Shown piece by piece: positions 43,699 to 52,875 of a stretch of DNA of 64,000 bases. Position 1 is the first letter of the stretch, and the number at the start of each line of letters is the position of its first letter. Both the position numbers and the translations under genes were made by a program. The notes below the pieces were generated by a model. That model was not told the DNA's origin. It saw nothing but the letters and a program-made list of their open reading frames with translations, and did not search any database. Source of the stretch: Martinezella lusitana (GTDB lineage Bacteria; Pseudomonadota; Alphaproteobacteria; Rhizobiales; Rhizobiaceae); assembly GCF_016901135.1 (NCBI RefSeq), contig NZ_JAFEVL010000010.1, forward strand, positions 248,001 through 312,000. Direction: 5' to 3'.

Positions 43699-45282
43699 TC
43701 AGATAACGACGGTGTCGCGATAAAGCCGCTCCTCGACCCGCTCCAGCGAGCCGAGCGCGAAGAAATCATCATAGGCAAGGATCGGCTTATGGGCGATCAT
43801 TTCTGAAACGAAGGCCTCGGACGCCAGTTCCTCTTCGATCGCCTCGACTTCAGCCGAAAGCGGCCGATCGACCACATAGAAATCCGCATGCTTGCGCACC
43901 ACGTCGTAGAGCATGCGCGCGACGCCTTCCGGCTTGTCGCCGAGAATATCCATCGCCTGGGCCGAAAGCAGTGCTTCCAATGCGGCAAGGCGTTTCAGTG
44001 CCCGCGTCTGCCGCTCGAAACGTTCGATGACGAGCGGCAGGAAGGCCGCCTCGTCCTCCATGCCGGCCGCGACCACCAGCGATTGTGCCGAGACCGGATT
44101 GGACATGGACAGCACACGCGAGAAGATCTCGCCTGCGAGCTTGATGATCGGGCCGAAGCCGGTTGCAATCTTGCCTTCCGGCACGAGATTGACCGGCAGG
44201 CCGCGCCGCTGGCCGTTGCCGAGTAGGACGCAGTGGTTGAAGGCATTGCGAGCGGCATGCGCCATGCAGATGACGGCGGCTTCGAGCAGGATGGTGACGT
44301 CGAGCGGCAGCGAGCCTCCTGACGTCATGACGCGCCCGTCGACGATGACGGGATTGTCGTCGGAACGGCCGGTGGCGGCCAGGATCTTGTGGCCGGCGGT
44401 CAGCAGGTTCTCGATGACAGCGCCGTAGACCTGGGCGATCATGCGCAGGCTCAAAGGGTCCTGCACATGCGTCGCGACGGGCCACGGCCATTCGTCCGAA
44501 GCGTTGCAGAGCCATGCACCGATCAGCGCTTCGCGCGCCGTGCCGACATGGCGCACCGCATACCAGGGATCACGCGAGGCGCCGAGCGCGCCGGCGGCCA
44601 TCATGCTGGTCGCCAGCAGCACCCGGATCGAGGAGGCGGCGTTGCGGGTGGTCTCCGCCGCCGCCGCGAAGCTCACCGCATTGACGCTGAGCGAGGCGAG
44701 GCTGTCGCGCGGCAGCATCTTCACCGGATTGATACCGGCAGCGGTAAAGGCATCGGCCGCCTGCATGCGCCGGCCACGATAGACGGCCTCGCCGACCCCG
44801 GTCAGTACCGCGCCGATCTGGCCCATCAGGCCGATATCGGCGCAACCGATCGAGCCGGTGCGGCGAACGACGGGAATGACATCCGTATGCAGAAGCTCAA
44901 GATAGGCGTCGATCAGCCCCGGCGAGCAGCCGACTTGGCCTGTTAGCGCCGTGTTGACGCGGATCGCCATGGCATTGCGCACGACCGACATGGAAAAGGG
45001 TGCGCCGGTGCCGAAATGATGGGCGCGCACCAGGCCGAGATTGAAGGCATCAAGATCCTCCGGCGACCATTCGACATCCTTCATGGCCCCGACGCCTGTC
45101 GTCGAGCCGTAGACCGGCATGCCGGACTGGATCGTGCTTTCGAGAACGCCGCGCGCCAGACGCACCCGCGCCATGCCGCTTTCCGATGCCGAAGGCATGG
45201 CGACGCCAGCGCCGATCCGCACCAGATCGCTGAACCCCAAGGGCTGCCCGGTGAGTTCGATGCCGGCTCTCTGACGCTCCAT
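43699..45282 (-). CDS. MIO-less aromatic amino acid lyase homologue (proposed ergothionase)
   Basis: 527 aa from ATG at 45282; an open 20-codon upstream extension has no homology. The fold is histidine/phenylalanine ammonia-lyase: VYGSTTGVGAMKD (with the catalytic Tyr58), TGRSDDNPVIVDGRVMTSGG and SQSLV-type helices. The MIO-forming motif, normally GSVGASGDLAPLAH, reads GSIGCADIGLMGQIG, with Cys147-Ala148-Asp149 in place of Ala-Ser-Gly. The electrophilic prosthetic group therefore cannot form. Ergothionases are lyase homologues known to work without MIO because trimethylamine is a good leaving group. The gene is first in the operon; annotation as hutH would be misleading. Confidence 0.85.
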   Translation of the reverse strand: MERQRAGIELTGQPLGFSDLVRIGAGVAMPSASESGMARVRLARGVLESTIQSGMPVYGSTTGVGAMKDVEWSPEDLDAFNLGLVRAHHFGTGAPFSMSVVRNAMAIRVNTALTGQVGCSPGLIDAYLELLHTDVIPVVRRTGSIGCADIGLMGQIGAVLTGVGEAVYRGRRMQAADAFTAAGINPVKMLPRDSLASLSVNAVSFAAAAETTRNAASSIRVLLATSMMAAGALGASRDPWYAVRHVGTAREALIGAWLCNASDEWPWPVATHVQDPLSLRMIAQVYGAVIENLLTAGHKILAATGRSDDNPVIVDGRVMTSGGSLPLDVTILLEAAVICMAHAARNAFNHCVLLGNGQRRGLPVNLVPEGKIATGFGPIIKLAGEIFSRVLSMSNPVSAQSLVVAAGMEDEAAFLPLVIERFERQTRALKRLAALEALLSAQAMDILGDKPEGVARMLYDVVRKHADFYVVDRPLSAEVEAIEEELASEAFVSEMIAHKPILAYDDFFALGSLERVEERLYRDTVVI

Positions 45283-45329
45283 TGTCGTTATTCTCCTTTT
45301 TCGCAAGGCTATGCGAGCCTCATCGCAAA

Positions 45330-45341
45330 TGGGATATCCCA
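45330..45341. promoter_or_regulatory. Palindrome upstream of the catabolic operon
   Basis: TGGGATATCCCA is a perfect 12-bp palindrome flanked by AAA on both sides, 48 bp upstream of the lyase ATG. The 242-bp region to ubiB is otherwise spacer. Position and symmetry fit an operator for the operon. No regulator gene is adjacent. Confidence 0.4.
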
Positions 45342-45524
45342 AATGGCGAACACCTCATTCGGCGGCGCTTGTGAATTTTGGAGCGAGTCCGGCTGCGACG
45401 CAACTCTGTGTTTGCTCGGGTATGGTACCACCACCAGCTGAAAGCGCATGCAATAAGGGTGGCTGCCTCCCGCATCAACGGTGGCGCCGCCTGCCAATGC
45501 GCGGGCGTGAGGGAGTATCGAAAT

Positions 45525-47099
45525 TCAGCTCAGATGCCAGGCGATATAGAGCAGCGCCAGCGCGATCACCCACAGCGCCAGACGGCCGGAGCGGCTGTGC
45601 TTGGCCTCCGCCTTGCCGATCGCCTCGGCGGTCTGCGGGTCGAAGCGAAGACCATTCTCGCTCATGCGCAGCAATTCGTGATGGAATTTCTCCGTCTTGG
45701 CGGCAATTTCGGGCGCCGCCTCGGCAAGTTTCAGGGCCGCCTTCAAACCGTCCTTGAGGTCGGTTACGATGCGCTTCGGGCCGAGATTGGTGCGGATCCA
45801 GTCTCCGACGACGGGTTCCGAAGCCTTCCACATGTTGAAACGCGGATTGAGCATGCGCGCCACGCCCTCGACCACGACCATGGTCTTCTGCAGCATGACC
45901 AGCTCGGGCCGCGTCTCCATGTCGAAGAGTTGGGTCACTTCGAAGAGCAGCGTCAGCAGCTTGCCCATGGAGATCGTTTCGGCCGGCTGGCCATGGATCG
46001 GCTCGCCGATGGCGCGGATCGCCTGTGCGAAACTCTCCGTATTGTGATGGGCGGGCACATAGCCTGCCTCGAAATGCACCTCGGCGACGCGGATGTAGTC
46101 GCGGGTGATGAAGCCGTAGAGGATCTCGGCGAGGAAACGGCGTTCCTTGTTGCCGAGACGGCCGACGATGCCCATGTCGACGGCGACGATCGTGCCGGCG
46201 GCATCGACGAAGAGATTGCCGGGATGCATGTCGGCGTGGAAGAAGCCGTCGCGCAGCGTATGGCGAAGGAAGGACTGGATCAGCGTGTCGGCGAGCGTGT
46301 TGAGATCGTGCCCGGCGGCTTTCAGCCCCTCGACATCGGACATCTTGACGCCGTCGATCCACTCCATGGTGATGACGTCGCGGCCGGTGCGCTCCCAATC
46401 GACCTTGGGGACGCGGAAGCCCGGGTCCTTCTCGGTATTTTCAGCGATTTCGGAAAGGGCGGCCGCTTCCAGCCGCAGATCCATCTCCACCTTGGTGGTC
46501 TGCTCAAGCGTCCGCGTCACCTCGACAGGCCTGAGGCGCCGGCTGGAGGGAAGGAAGCGCTCCTGCAGGTTGGCGACGAGATACATCGCCTTGATATCGT
46601 TTACGAAACGCTGGCGAACGCCGGGACGGATCACCTTGACGGCAACGCGCTTGGTCCCCTCCGGTGTCTCTATCTCGGCCGGATGCACCTGGGCGATGGA
46701 GGCAGCCGCGATTGGTTCGCCAAAACTGACATAAAGCTCGTCGAGTTTACGGCCGAGCGAGCCTTCGATCGATGATTTTGCGGCGGCATGGGGAAAGAAG
46801 GCCATGCGATCCTGCAGCTGCGACAGGTCGTTGGCCATGTCGACGCCAACAACGTCGGGCCGCGTCGCCAGGAACTGGCCGATTTTTACATAGGACGGCC
46901 CGAGCCGTTCGACGGCTTTGGAAAGCCGGTCGCTGCGGGCCTGGTTCTTGGCACTCTTGCGGGCAAAGATACCGACGAAGGATTTGGCGAGGCTGATGGA
47001 AGGCGGCAGGCCTTCGGAGGGAAGCGCAATGACAACGCCCTCGCGCACCAGCACCCAGCCGACCCTGAGAAGGCCGAAATATGCGTTGAAAGCACTCAT
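45525..47099 (-). CDS. ubiB: Ubiquinone biosynthesis kinase-like protein UbiB
   Basis: 524 aa, ABC1/ADCK atypical kinase family. The KxGQ segment is LGPSYVKIGQFLATRPDVVG, the alanine-rich loop AAASIAQVHPAEIE, and the ATP-site Lys in RVAVKVIRPG. The catalytic region is FFHADMHPGNLFVDAAGTIV then AVDMGIVGRL. One clear C-terminal membrane anchor (RLALWVIALALLYIAWHLS) is present. UbiB supports coenzyme Q synthesis at the inner membrane. It is the gene next to ubiE, 62 bp downstream on the same strand. Confidence 0.94.
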   Translation of the reverse strand: MSAFNAYFGLLRVGWVLVREGVVIALPSEGLPPSISLAKSFVGIFARKSAKNQARSDRLSKAVERLGPSYVKIGQFLATRPDVVGVDMANDLSQLQDRMAFFPHAAAKSSIEGSLGRKLDELYVSFGEPIAAASIAQVHPAEIETPEGTKRVAVKVIRPGVRQRFVNDIKAMYLVANLQERFLPSSRRLRPVEVTRTLEQTTKVEMDLRLEAAALSEIAENTEKDPGFRVPKVDWERTGRDVITMEWIDGVKMSDVEGLKAAGHDLNTLADTLIQSFLRHTLRDGFFHADMHPGNLFVDAAGTIVAVDMGIVGRLGNKERRFLAEILYGFITRDYIRVAEVHFEAGYVPAHHNTESFAQAIRAIGEPIHGQPAETISMGKLLTLLFEVTQLFDMETRPELVMLQKTMVVVEGVARMLNPRFNMWKASEPVVGDWIRTNLGPKRIVTDLKDGLKAALKLAEAAPEIAAKTEKFHHELLRMSENGLRFDPQTAEAIGKAEAKHSRSGRLALWVIALALLYIAWHLS

Positions 47100-47161
47100 A
47101 GCGTCTCAAGGTCTCGGGAAGTGGAGGCCGTCGACCGCTTCACATGGCTCGACATCATGCT

Positions 47162-47938
47162 TTAGAGCTTCCAGCCGGAGTGCAGGGCGGCGATGCCGCC
47201 GGTATAGTTGGTGAAGCTCACGCGCGAGAAGCCGGCCTCGCCGATCATCGTCGCAAAGTCCCGCTGGTTCGGAAACTTGCGGATCGATTCCACCAGATAC
47301 TGGTAGGGCTCGGCCTCGCCGGTGATCGCCTTGCCGAACCGCGGAATGGCGTTGAAGGACCAGGCGTCATAGACGCGGTCGAGCAGCGGCAGGTCGACCT
47401 CGGAGAATTCGAGCACCAGCAGCCGTCCGCCGCGCTTCAGCACGCGATAGGCCTCCTTCAGCGCCACGTCGATATGAGGGACGTTGCGGATGCCGAAGGC
47501 GATCGTATAGGCGTCGAACGAGTTGGGCTCGAAGGGCAGTTCCTCGGCATTCGCCTCGACGAAAGTGAGATTGTCGGAGAGCTTCTTCTTTTCCGCGCGC
47601 TCGGCGCCGACGCCGAGCATCGAGCCGTTGATGTCGAGCACCGTCGCATGCGCCAGGCGGTTCGAGGCTTCAACGATGCGAAAGGCGATGTCGCCCGTGC
47701 CGCCGGCAACGTCGAGGACCTTGTAGGCCGCATCCTTGCGCGGGTTGAGCGCTGCGATCATGGCGTCCTTCCAGGCCCGGTGCAGGCCCATGGACATGAC
47801 GTCGTTCATGACATCGTAGCGCTTGGCAACCTTGTGGAACACCTCGTTGACGAGGCCCTGCTTTTCGCCATCGGCCACTTCGCGGAAGCCATAGGATGTT
47901 TCCATGCCGCCATCGGCGGAGGTGCGGCTGTCTGCCAT
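47162..47938 (-). CDS. ubiE: UbiE C-methyltransferase (ubiquinone/menaquinone biosynthesis)
   Basis: 258 aa, SAM-dependent. UbiE signatures are [20 protein letters not shown] (N-terminal), [20 protein letters not shown] (motif I), [20 protein letters not shown], the family motif [20 protein letters not shown] and [20 protein letters not shown]. It performs the C-methylation of demethoxy-quinol in ubiquinone synthesis. It is first of the ubiE-ubiB pair; mutM is divergent on the other side, the common Rhizobiales order. Confidence 0.96.
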   Translation of the reverse strand: MADSRTSADGGMETSYGFREVADGEKQGLVNEVFHKVAKRYDVMNDVMSMGLHRAWKDAMIAALNPRKDAAYKVLDVAGGTGDIAFRIVEASNRLAHATVLDINGSMLGVGAERAEKKKLSDNLTFVEANAEELPFEPNSFDAYTIAFGIRNVPHIDVALKEAYRVLKRGGRLLVLEFSEVDLPLLDRVYDAWSFNAIPRFGKAITGEAEPYQYLVESIRKFPNQRDFATMIGEAGFSRVSFTNYTGGIAALHSGWKL

Positions 47939-47956
47939 CGGCTCAACTCCGTTACA

Positions 47957-48061
47957 CTACAGCGCCGCGCGTCATATGTGACGCGCAAAGGTCGCTGTAG
48001 CACTTTAAATTTGCTGCATAATTTTATCCTTAAATCGATTCCGGTTTAAGGAATTATGCAG
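47957..48061. repeat. RIME-like mosaic palindromic element
   Basis: Two adjacent dyads lie between ubiE and mutM. The first is CTACAGCG ... CGCTGTAG (47957-48000) enclosing GCGCGTCA-TATG-TGACGCGC. The second is CTGCATAATT ... AATTATGCAG with inner CCTTAAA/TTTAAGG (48014-48061). This two-palindrome design and the wording of the arms are those I recall for Rhizobium-specific intergenic mosaic elements. I see no other full copy in this window. Confidence 0.6.
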
Positions 48062-48185
48062 TATTCAGCGGCGGACCATAGCGAAATCGCGTTTGCCACG
48101 CTATCTCATCAGCCAGATCACCGGCCGCAATGCCCTTGGGCTATAGCCCAGATCATAAGCGGTTGAAACATAAAGATGGATAGCC

Positions 48186-49076
48186 ATGCCGGAATTACCA
48201 GAGGTCGAGACCGTCAGACGAGGGCTGGCGCCTTCCATGGAGGGTGCCCTGTTGAAAGAGCTGGAACTGCGCCGCGGCGATCTGCGCTTTCCGTTCCCGG
48301 CCGGCTTCTCGCAAGCGGTCTCGGGGCGCGGCATCACGTCGCTGTCGCGCCGCGCCAAATATCTGTTGATCGACCTTGATGACGGCATGACGATCGTCGC
48401 GCATCTCGGCATGTCCGGCTCGTTCCGGGTCGAGGCCGGCCCGTCGGCGGAGACGCCCGGAGCATTCCACCATCCGCGCTCCAAGGACGAGAAGCACGAT
48501 CATGTCGTCTTCCATCTGGCGGGCGCAAGCGGTGACGCGCGCGTGATCTACAACGATCCGCGTCGCTTCGGCTTCATGGATGTCGTCAGGCGGGCCGATA
48601 TCGCCGGCCACCCCTTCTTCCGTGGTCTCGGCCCGGAGCCCACGGGCAACGAACTGGGCGCCGACTATCTGGCCGAACGCTTCGCCGGCAAGGCGCAGCC
48701 GTTGAAGAGCGCACTGCTGGATCAGAAGAATATCGCGGGCCTCGGCAATATATATGTATGCGAGGCGCTGTGGCGCTCTCATCTGTCGCCCTTGCGCGCC
48801 GCCGGCACGCTGGTCACCGACACCGGCGGGCCGAAGGAGGAGTTGTTGAGGCTGGTCGCCGCGATCCGCTCTGTCATCGCCGACGCGATTGCCGCAGGCG
48901 GCTCGTCGTTGCGTGATCATATCCAGACGGATGGGTCGCTTGGCTATTTCCAGCATTCCTTTTCCGTCTATGACCGCGAAGCCCAGCCTTGCGGCACGCC
49001 TGGTTGCGGCGGTACGGTCGGCCGCATCGTCCAGGCAGGACGCTCTTCTTTCTATTGCGCCGCCTGCCAAAGCTGA
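48186..49076 (+). CDS. mutM: Formamidopyrimidine-DNA glycosylase
   Basis: 296 aa. The N-terminal [13 protein letters not shown] carries the catalytic Pro2 and Glu3. Lys in the beta-strand is in [20 protein letters not shown], and [20 protein letters not shown] is the H2TH segment. The C-terminal zinc finger is [20 protein letters not shown] then FYCAACQS with four cysteines. It removes 8-oxoguanine and Fapy lesions and nicks the abasic site. ATG at 48186 gives Pro2, so the start is certain. Confidence 0.97.
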   Translation: MPELPEVETVRRGLAPSMEGALLKELELRRGDLRFPFPAGFSQAVSGRGITSLSRRAKYLLIDLDDGMTIVAHLGMSGSFRVEAGPSAETPGAFHHPRSKDEKHDHVVFHLAGASGDARVIYNDPRRFGFMDVVRRADIAGHPFFRGLGPEPTGNELGADYLAERFAGKAQPLKSALLDQKNIAGLGNIYVCEALWRSHLSPLRAAGTLVTDTGGPKEELLRLVAAIRSVIADAIAAGGSSLRDHIQTDGSLGYFQHSFSVYDREAQPCGTPGCGGTVGRIVQAGRSSFYCAACQS

Positions 49077-49092
49077 TTGAAGGGAGAGACAA

Positions 49093-49866
49093 GTGGCTTA
49101 TGAAACCCTGATCGTCGAAACTCATGGGGCCGTCGGCCTCATCCGGCTCAATCGGCCGCAGGCGCTGAACGCGCTGAATTCCACGGTGCTCGCCGAGTTG
49201 AAGCAGGCCTATGCCGCCTTCCATCTTGATGATGCGATCGGTGCGATCGTGCTCACCGGCTCCGAAAAGGCTTTCGCGGCCGGCGCCGATATCAAGGAAA
49301 TGCAGCCGCTCGATTTCGTTGACGTCTACAAGGGCGATCTGATGAGCGGCTGGGACGAGATCGCCAAGGCGCGCAAGCCCGTGATTGCCGCCGTCAGCGG
49401 TTTCGCGCTCGGTGGCGGCTGCGAGCTGGCCATGATGTGCGATTTCATCATTGCCGCCGAGACGGCGAAGTTCGGCCAGCCGGAAATCACGCTCGGCATC
49501 ATCCCCGGCATGGGCGGCTCGCAGCGCCTGACGCGCGCCGTCGGCAAGGCGAAGGCGATGGATCTGGTGCTGACCGGCCGGATGATGGATGCGGCAGAGG
49601 CTGAACGGTCGGGCCTGGTGTCGCGCGTCGTACCGGCCGACAAGCTGCTGGACGAGGCGCTGGCCGCCGCCACCAAGATCGCCTCGCTCTCTCGTCCCTC
49701 GGTGCTGATGGCCAAGGAAGCAGTGAACCGCGCCTTGGAAACCACGCTTGAAGAGGGCTTGCGCTTCGAGCGCCGCCTTTTCCATAGCCTGTTCGCCACG
49801 GAGGATCAGAAGGAGGGGATGACCGCCTTTGTCGAAAAGCGTAAGCCGGCCTTCAAGAACCGGTGA
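49093..49866 (+). CDS. Enoyl-CoA hydratase
   Basis: 257 aa, crotonase family. The oxyanion-hole segments are [12 protein letters not shown] and [20 protein letters not shown], which contains the first catalytic Glu; the second is in [20 protein letters not shown]. Sequence and size are those of short-chain enoyl-CoA hydratase (FadB1x/EchA8 type) of beta-oxidation. The start is a GTG at 49093 with AGGGAGA upstream. It follows mutM by 16 bp, so it is likely co-transcribed. Confidence 0.93.
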   Translation: MAYETLIVETHGAVGLIRLNRPQALNALNSTVLAELKQAYAAFHLDDAIGAIVLTGSEKAFAAGADIKEMQPLDFVDVYKGDLMSGWDEIAKARKPVIAAVSGFALGGGCELAMMCDFIIAAETAKFGQPEITLGIIPGMGGSQRLTRAVGKAKAMDLVLTGRMMDAAEAERSGLVSRVVPADKLLDEALAAATKIASLSRPSVLMAKEAVNRALETTLEEGLRFERRLFHSLFATEDQKEGMTAFVEKRKPAFKNR

Positions 49867-50058
49867 GGGGCAGAATCCGGAATTACGAGCCTTTGACGAG
49901 AATCCGCGTTGACGGCGCGGCTCATTCCAGTTATATGCCCGCCACAGTTTGGAAAGCCGCTCTGGTTTTCCGCAATTGCTCCCGCATTGCTGGATGAAGT
50001 GGCCGCAGGGCCCGCGCTGCAGTGACGGAGCTGTGTTTGAATTCTAAGAGAGGCATAC

Positions 50059-50334
50059 ATGGCCAATACCAGCTCGGCGAAAAAAGCGACCCGCAAGATC
50101 GCACGCCGCACCGATGTCAATAAGGCTCGTCGCTCGCGCGTTCGCACTTTCGTCCGTCAGGTCGAAGAAGCCATCGCATCGGGTGATGCGGATCTCGCCA
50201 AGGCAGCTTTCCTCGCCGCCCAGCCTGAACTGGCTCGCGCAGCGACCAAGGGCGTGCTTCACGCCAACACCGCTTCCCGCAAGGTTTCGCGTCTTGCCAA
50301 GCGTGTGAAGGCTCTCTCGGCCCCGACCGCGTAA
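50059..50334 (+). CDS. rpsT: 30S ribosomal protein S20
   Basis: 91 aa, basic and helical: [20 protein letters not shown] then [19 protein letters not shown], ending [20 protein letters not shown]. These are the two ends of S20, which binds 16S rRNA early in 30S assembly. A terminator follows at 50367-50390. rpsT next to dnaA is the common alphaproteobacterial layout. Confidence 0.97.
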   Translation: MANTSSAKKATRKIARRTDVNKARRSRVRTFVRQVEEAIASGDADLAKAAFLAAQPELARAATKGVLHANTASRKVSRLAKRVKALSAPTA

Positions 50335-50366
50335 TTTTTCCTTAACGATTTAATCGTTAGACTTGA

Positions 50367-50390
50367 GCCCGGCCTTGTGCCGGGCTTTTT
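50367..50390 (+). terminator. Terminator of rpsT
   Basis: GCCCGGC, loop CTTGT, GCCGGGC, then TTTTT. It begins 33 nt after the rpsT stop. Confidence 0.9.
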
Positions 50391-51210
50391 GGATTCGGCC
50401 AAAAAAACGCCATAATGCTAAAATGTAGCCGGCTGATCATGTCATTGACGTGACAGAAATATACATTTGGAAACAAAGGCTTGCGGTAGGATATCTCAGC
50501 GCTGGGTGATCTGCGTGACGCATTGCCGGCTCACAAGTGAGTCAAGGGATTTTTTTATTTTTTTGTTTTGAAACCTGTGAGAATCGCGCTGAACGGGAAT
50601 CTCCTTGATTCAACAGCGATTCTTTTTTGAACGGCATGTGACAGTCAAAAACGGCCTCACGAGTCAATGGCTGCCTCTTAATTTTGTGTAAAATTCATCG
50701 TTGATATCTGCGTTCGATCCTGCCTAAATGGATTTCAACAAGGGGCGCGGACATCATCTGAAACGGCTTAGGCGAACACTGCCACTAAAGGCGGAGTAGG
50801 TGATTTTTGTCCCTTGTGACGGAGCAGTTCAGCCCCGTTTTTTCAAACAGTTGACGAGTTAAAACCGTAAGCGGCAACGCTTGCGGAACGAGGAAGCTTG
50901 TCTGTCCCTTGCAGCCTAAGTCATAAGCGTGGCTGTGGGGAGGGGAAAAAAATTGACAGCCGCTGGGGCACTGATCGGATACGAGGACCGATCGATGCTC
51001 CGGTTAAGAACGCCAAGACGAAGGCCGCTTTAAAGAGCAGTTTTCGCCACGGTGTTTCTGTAAGGCCCCTTGGCTGGGCTCGGCTGGTGAACCGGCATGC
51101 GGCGCAGCTTAAAAAAAAGAGCGCGACCGTCATGTCATGGCGAAGACCAAGGACAGCGGCTCACTCAATGCCGCTCCGTCCTATAAAGAGACTGTGGAAG
51201 GCGGCACTTT
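50391..51210 (+). promoter_or_regulatory. Long upstream region of dnaA
   Basis: 820 bp without a supported gene. It is AT-richer than its surroundings, with T runs near 50550 and an A run near 51112. A stem CCGTAAGCG-GCAA-CGCTTGCGG lies at 50865-50886. I find no perfect DnaA box (TTATCCACA); the nearest is one TGTGTAAAA, one mismatch from TGTGNATAA, around 50685. It most likely holds dnaA promoters and a long leader, and a cluster of weak DnaA boxes cannot be excluded by eye. An open plus frame from 50898 overlaps the dnaA start and looks spurious. Confidence 0.55.
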
Positions 51211-52761
51211 ATGCAGATACATACGAGGACGACGGGTGCGTTGGAAACCGGGGACAATGCGCAGGCGTTCAGTGCGGTTTGCCTAGAAGCGGCGGGGGAA
51301 AAAGGAGACGTGGCGCAAAATGTTTTGTTTGAACGTGTCAGCGCGCGCTTGAAGGCGCAGGTTGGTCCTGATGTCTATGCCAGCTGGTTCGGCCGACTTA
51401 AGCTGCATTCGGTCTCCAAGAGTGTTGTACGCCTTACCGTTCCGACGACCTTTCTGAAGTCGTGGATCAATAATCGCTATCTCGATATGATCACCGGCCT
51501 GTTCCAGACAGAAGACGCTGAGATCCTGAAAGTTGAAATTCTGGTGCGTACGGCGACACGGCACAGCGCCAAGCCGGGCACTGACGAACAGGCTGTTGTA
51601 CCGGATCACGCTGCCGTGGCGCCGATCCGCCGTTCTGTAGCGCAGCCTGCCGGCCACGCGGTCGCTCAGGCCGTAAGCGCGGCTGCCGCTGCCCGACCTG
51701 CGACGGGAGGTATGCCGCTGTTCGGCTCGCCGCTCGATTCCCGCTTTACTTTCGACACCTATGTCGAGGGCAGCTCGAACCGGGTGAGCCTTGCCGCAGC
51801 CAAGACCATCGCTGAAGCCGGCTCGGGCGCCGTGCGGTTTAATCCGCTCTTCGTTCACTCGACGGTCGGTCTCGGCAAGACGCATCTGTTGCAGGCGATT
51901 GCCAATGCCGCCGTACAGAATCCGCGCAACCTGCGTGTGGTCTATCTGACGGCGGAATACTTCATGTGGCGCTTCGCAACCGCGATCCGCGACAATGATG
52001 CGCTGACGCTGAAGGATTCGCTGCGCAACATCGACCTGCTCATCATCGACGACATGCAGTTCCTGCAGGGCAAGATGATCCAGCACGAGTTCTGCCATCT
52101 GCTCAACATGCTGCTCGACAGCGCCAAGCAGGTTGTCGTCGCCGCCGATCGCGCTCCCTGGGAGCTGGAATCGCTCGATCCACGCGTCCGCTCGCGTCTT
52201 CAGGGTGGTGTGGCGATCGAGGTCGAGGCACCGGACTATGAAATGCGTCTTGAAATCCTCAAGCGCCGTCTGGATGCGGCCCGTCAGGACGATCCGTCGC
52301 TGGAAATCCCGGCGGAGCTTCTGTCTCACGTCGCCCGCAATGTCACGGCAAGCGGTCGCGAGCTGGAAGGCGCGTTCAATCAACTCATCTTCCGCCGTTC
52401 CTTCGAGCCGAACCTGACGGTCGAGCGTGTTGATGAGCTTCTCGCGCATCTGGTCGGTTCCGGCGAGCCGCGTCGCGTCCGCATCGAGGACATCCAGCGC
52501 ATTGTCGCGCGTCACTATAATGTCTCGCGTCAGGAGCTGGTCTCCAACCGCCGCACCCGCGTCATCGTCAAGCCGCGCCAGATCGCCATGTATCTGTCGA
52601 AGACACTGACACCGCGCTCCTTCCCGGAGATCGGTCGCCGGTTCGGCGGTCGCGATCATACGACCGTGCTGCATGCGGTGCGCAAGATCGAGGAACTGAT
52701 CTCGGGCGACACCAAGTTGTCGCATGAGATCGAGCTGCTCAAGCGCCTCATCAACGAATAA
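51211..52761 (+). CDS. dnaA: Chromosomal replication initiator protein DnaA
   Basis: 516 aa. Domain I ([20 protein letters not shown] then [13 protein letters not shown]) is followed by a linker (about 115-175), the AAA+ domain III with [20 protein letters not shown] (about 211-230) and [13 protein letters not shown] (Walker B), and domain IV with the DnaA-box reader [20 protein letters not shown]. The P-loop starts Ser-Thr-Val where most DnaA proteins have Gly-Gly-Val/Thr; rhizobial proteins share this as far as I recall. It binds oriC as DnaA-ATP and opens the origin. GAAGG lies upstream of ATG 51211. Confidence 0.97.
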   Translation: MQIHTRTTGALETGDNAQAFSAVCLEAAGEKGDVAQNVLFERVSARLKAQVGPDVYASWFGRLKLHSVSKSVVRLTVPTTFLKSWINNRYLDMITGLFQTEDAEILKVEILVRTATRHSAKPGTDEQAVVPDHAAVAPIRRSVAQPAGHAVAQAVSAAAAARPATGGMPLFGSPLDSRFTFDTYVEGSSNRVSLAAAKTIAEAGSGAVRFNPLFVHSTVGLGKTHLLQAIANAAVQNPRNLRVVYLTAEYFMWRFATAIRDNDALTLKDSLRNIDLLIIDDMQFLQGKMIQHEFCHLLNMLLDSAKQVVVAADRAPWELESLDPRVRSRLQGGVAIEVEAPDYEMRLEILKRRLDAARQDDPSLEIPAELLSHVARNVTASGRELEGAFNQLIFRRSFEPNLTVERVDELLAHLVGSGEPRRVRIEDIQRIVARHYNVSRQELVSNRRTRVIVKPRQIAMYLSKTLTPRSFPEIGRRFGGRDHTTVLHAVRKIEELISGDTKLSHEIELLKRLINE

Positions 52762-52788
52762 GCGGCGGGCGCTTCCGCTCTTCGTTTC

Positions 52789-52819
52789 ACGGCCGGCCTC
52801 ATCGCCGGCCGTTTTCTTT
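52789..52819 (+). terminator. Terminator of dnaA
   Basis: ACGGCCGGC, loop CTCATC, GCCGGCCGT, then TTTTCTTT. It begins 28 nt after the dnaA stop. Confidence 0.85.
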
Positions 52820-52875
52820 GGGCGGCCTTGTCTGCTTGATGTTGACGGGATGACCGATCGAGTACTCGCGCCTGC

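Noticed and set aside
43699..45282. True histidine ammonia-lyase (hutH)
   Set aside because: The MIO-forming Ala-Ser-Gly is absent, and no hutI/hutG gene is in the operon.
50391..51210. Chromosomal origin at dnaA
   Set aside because: No perfect DnaA box and no clear 13-mer array. In related alphaproteobacteria the origin lies near hemE, not dnaA.
50898..51332. Plus-strand gene upstream of and overlapping dnaA
   Set aside because: Unstructured basic product, GTG start without ribosome site, and overlap with the well-supported dnaA start.
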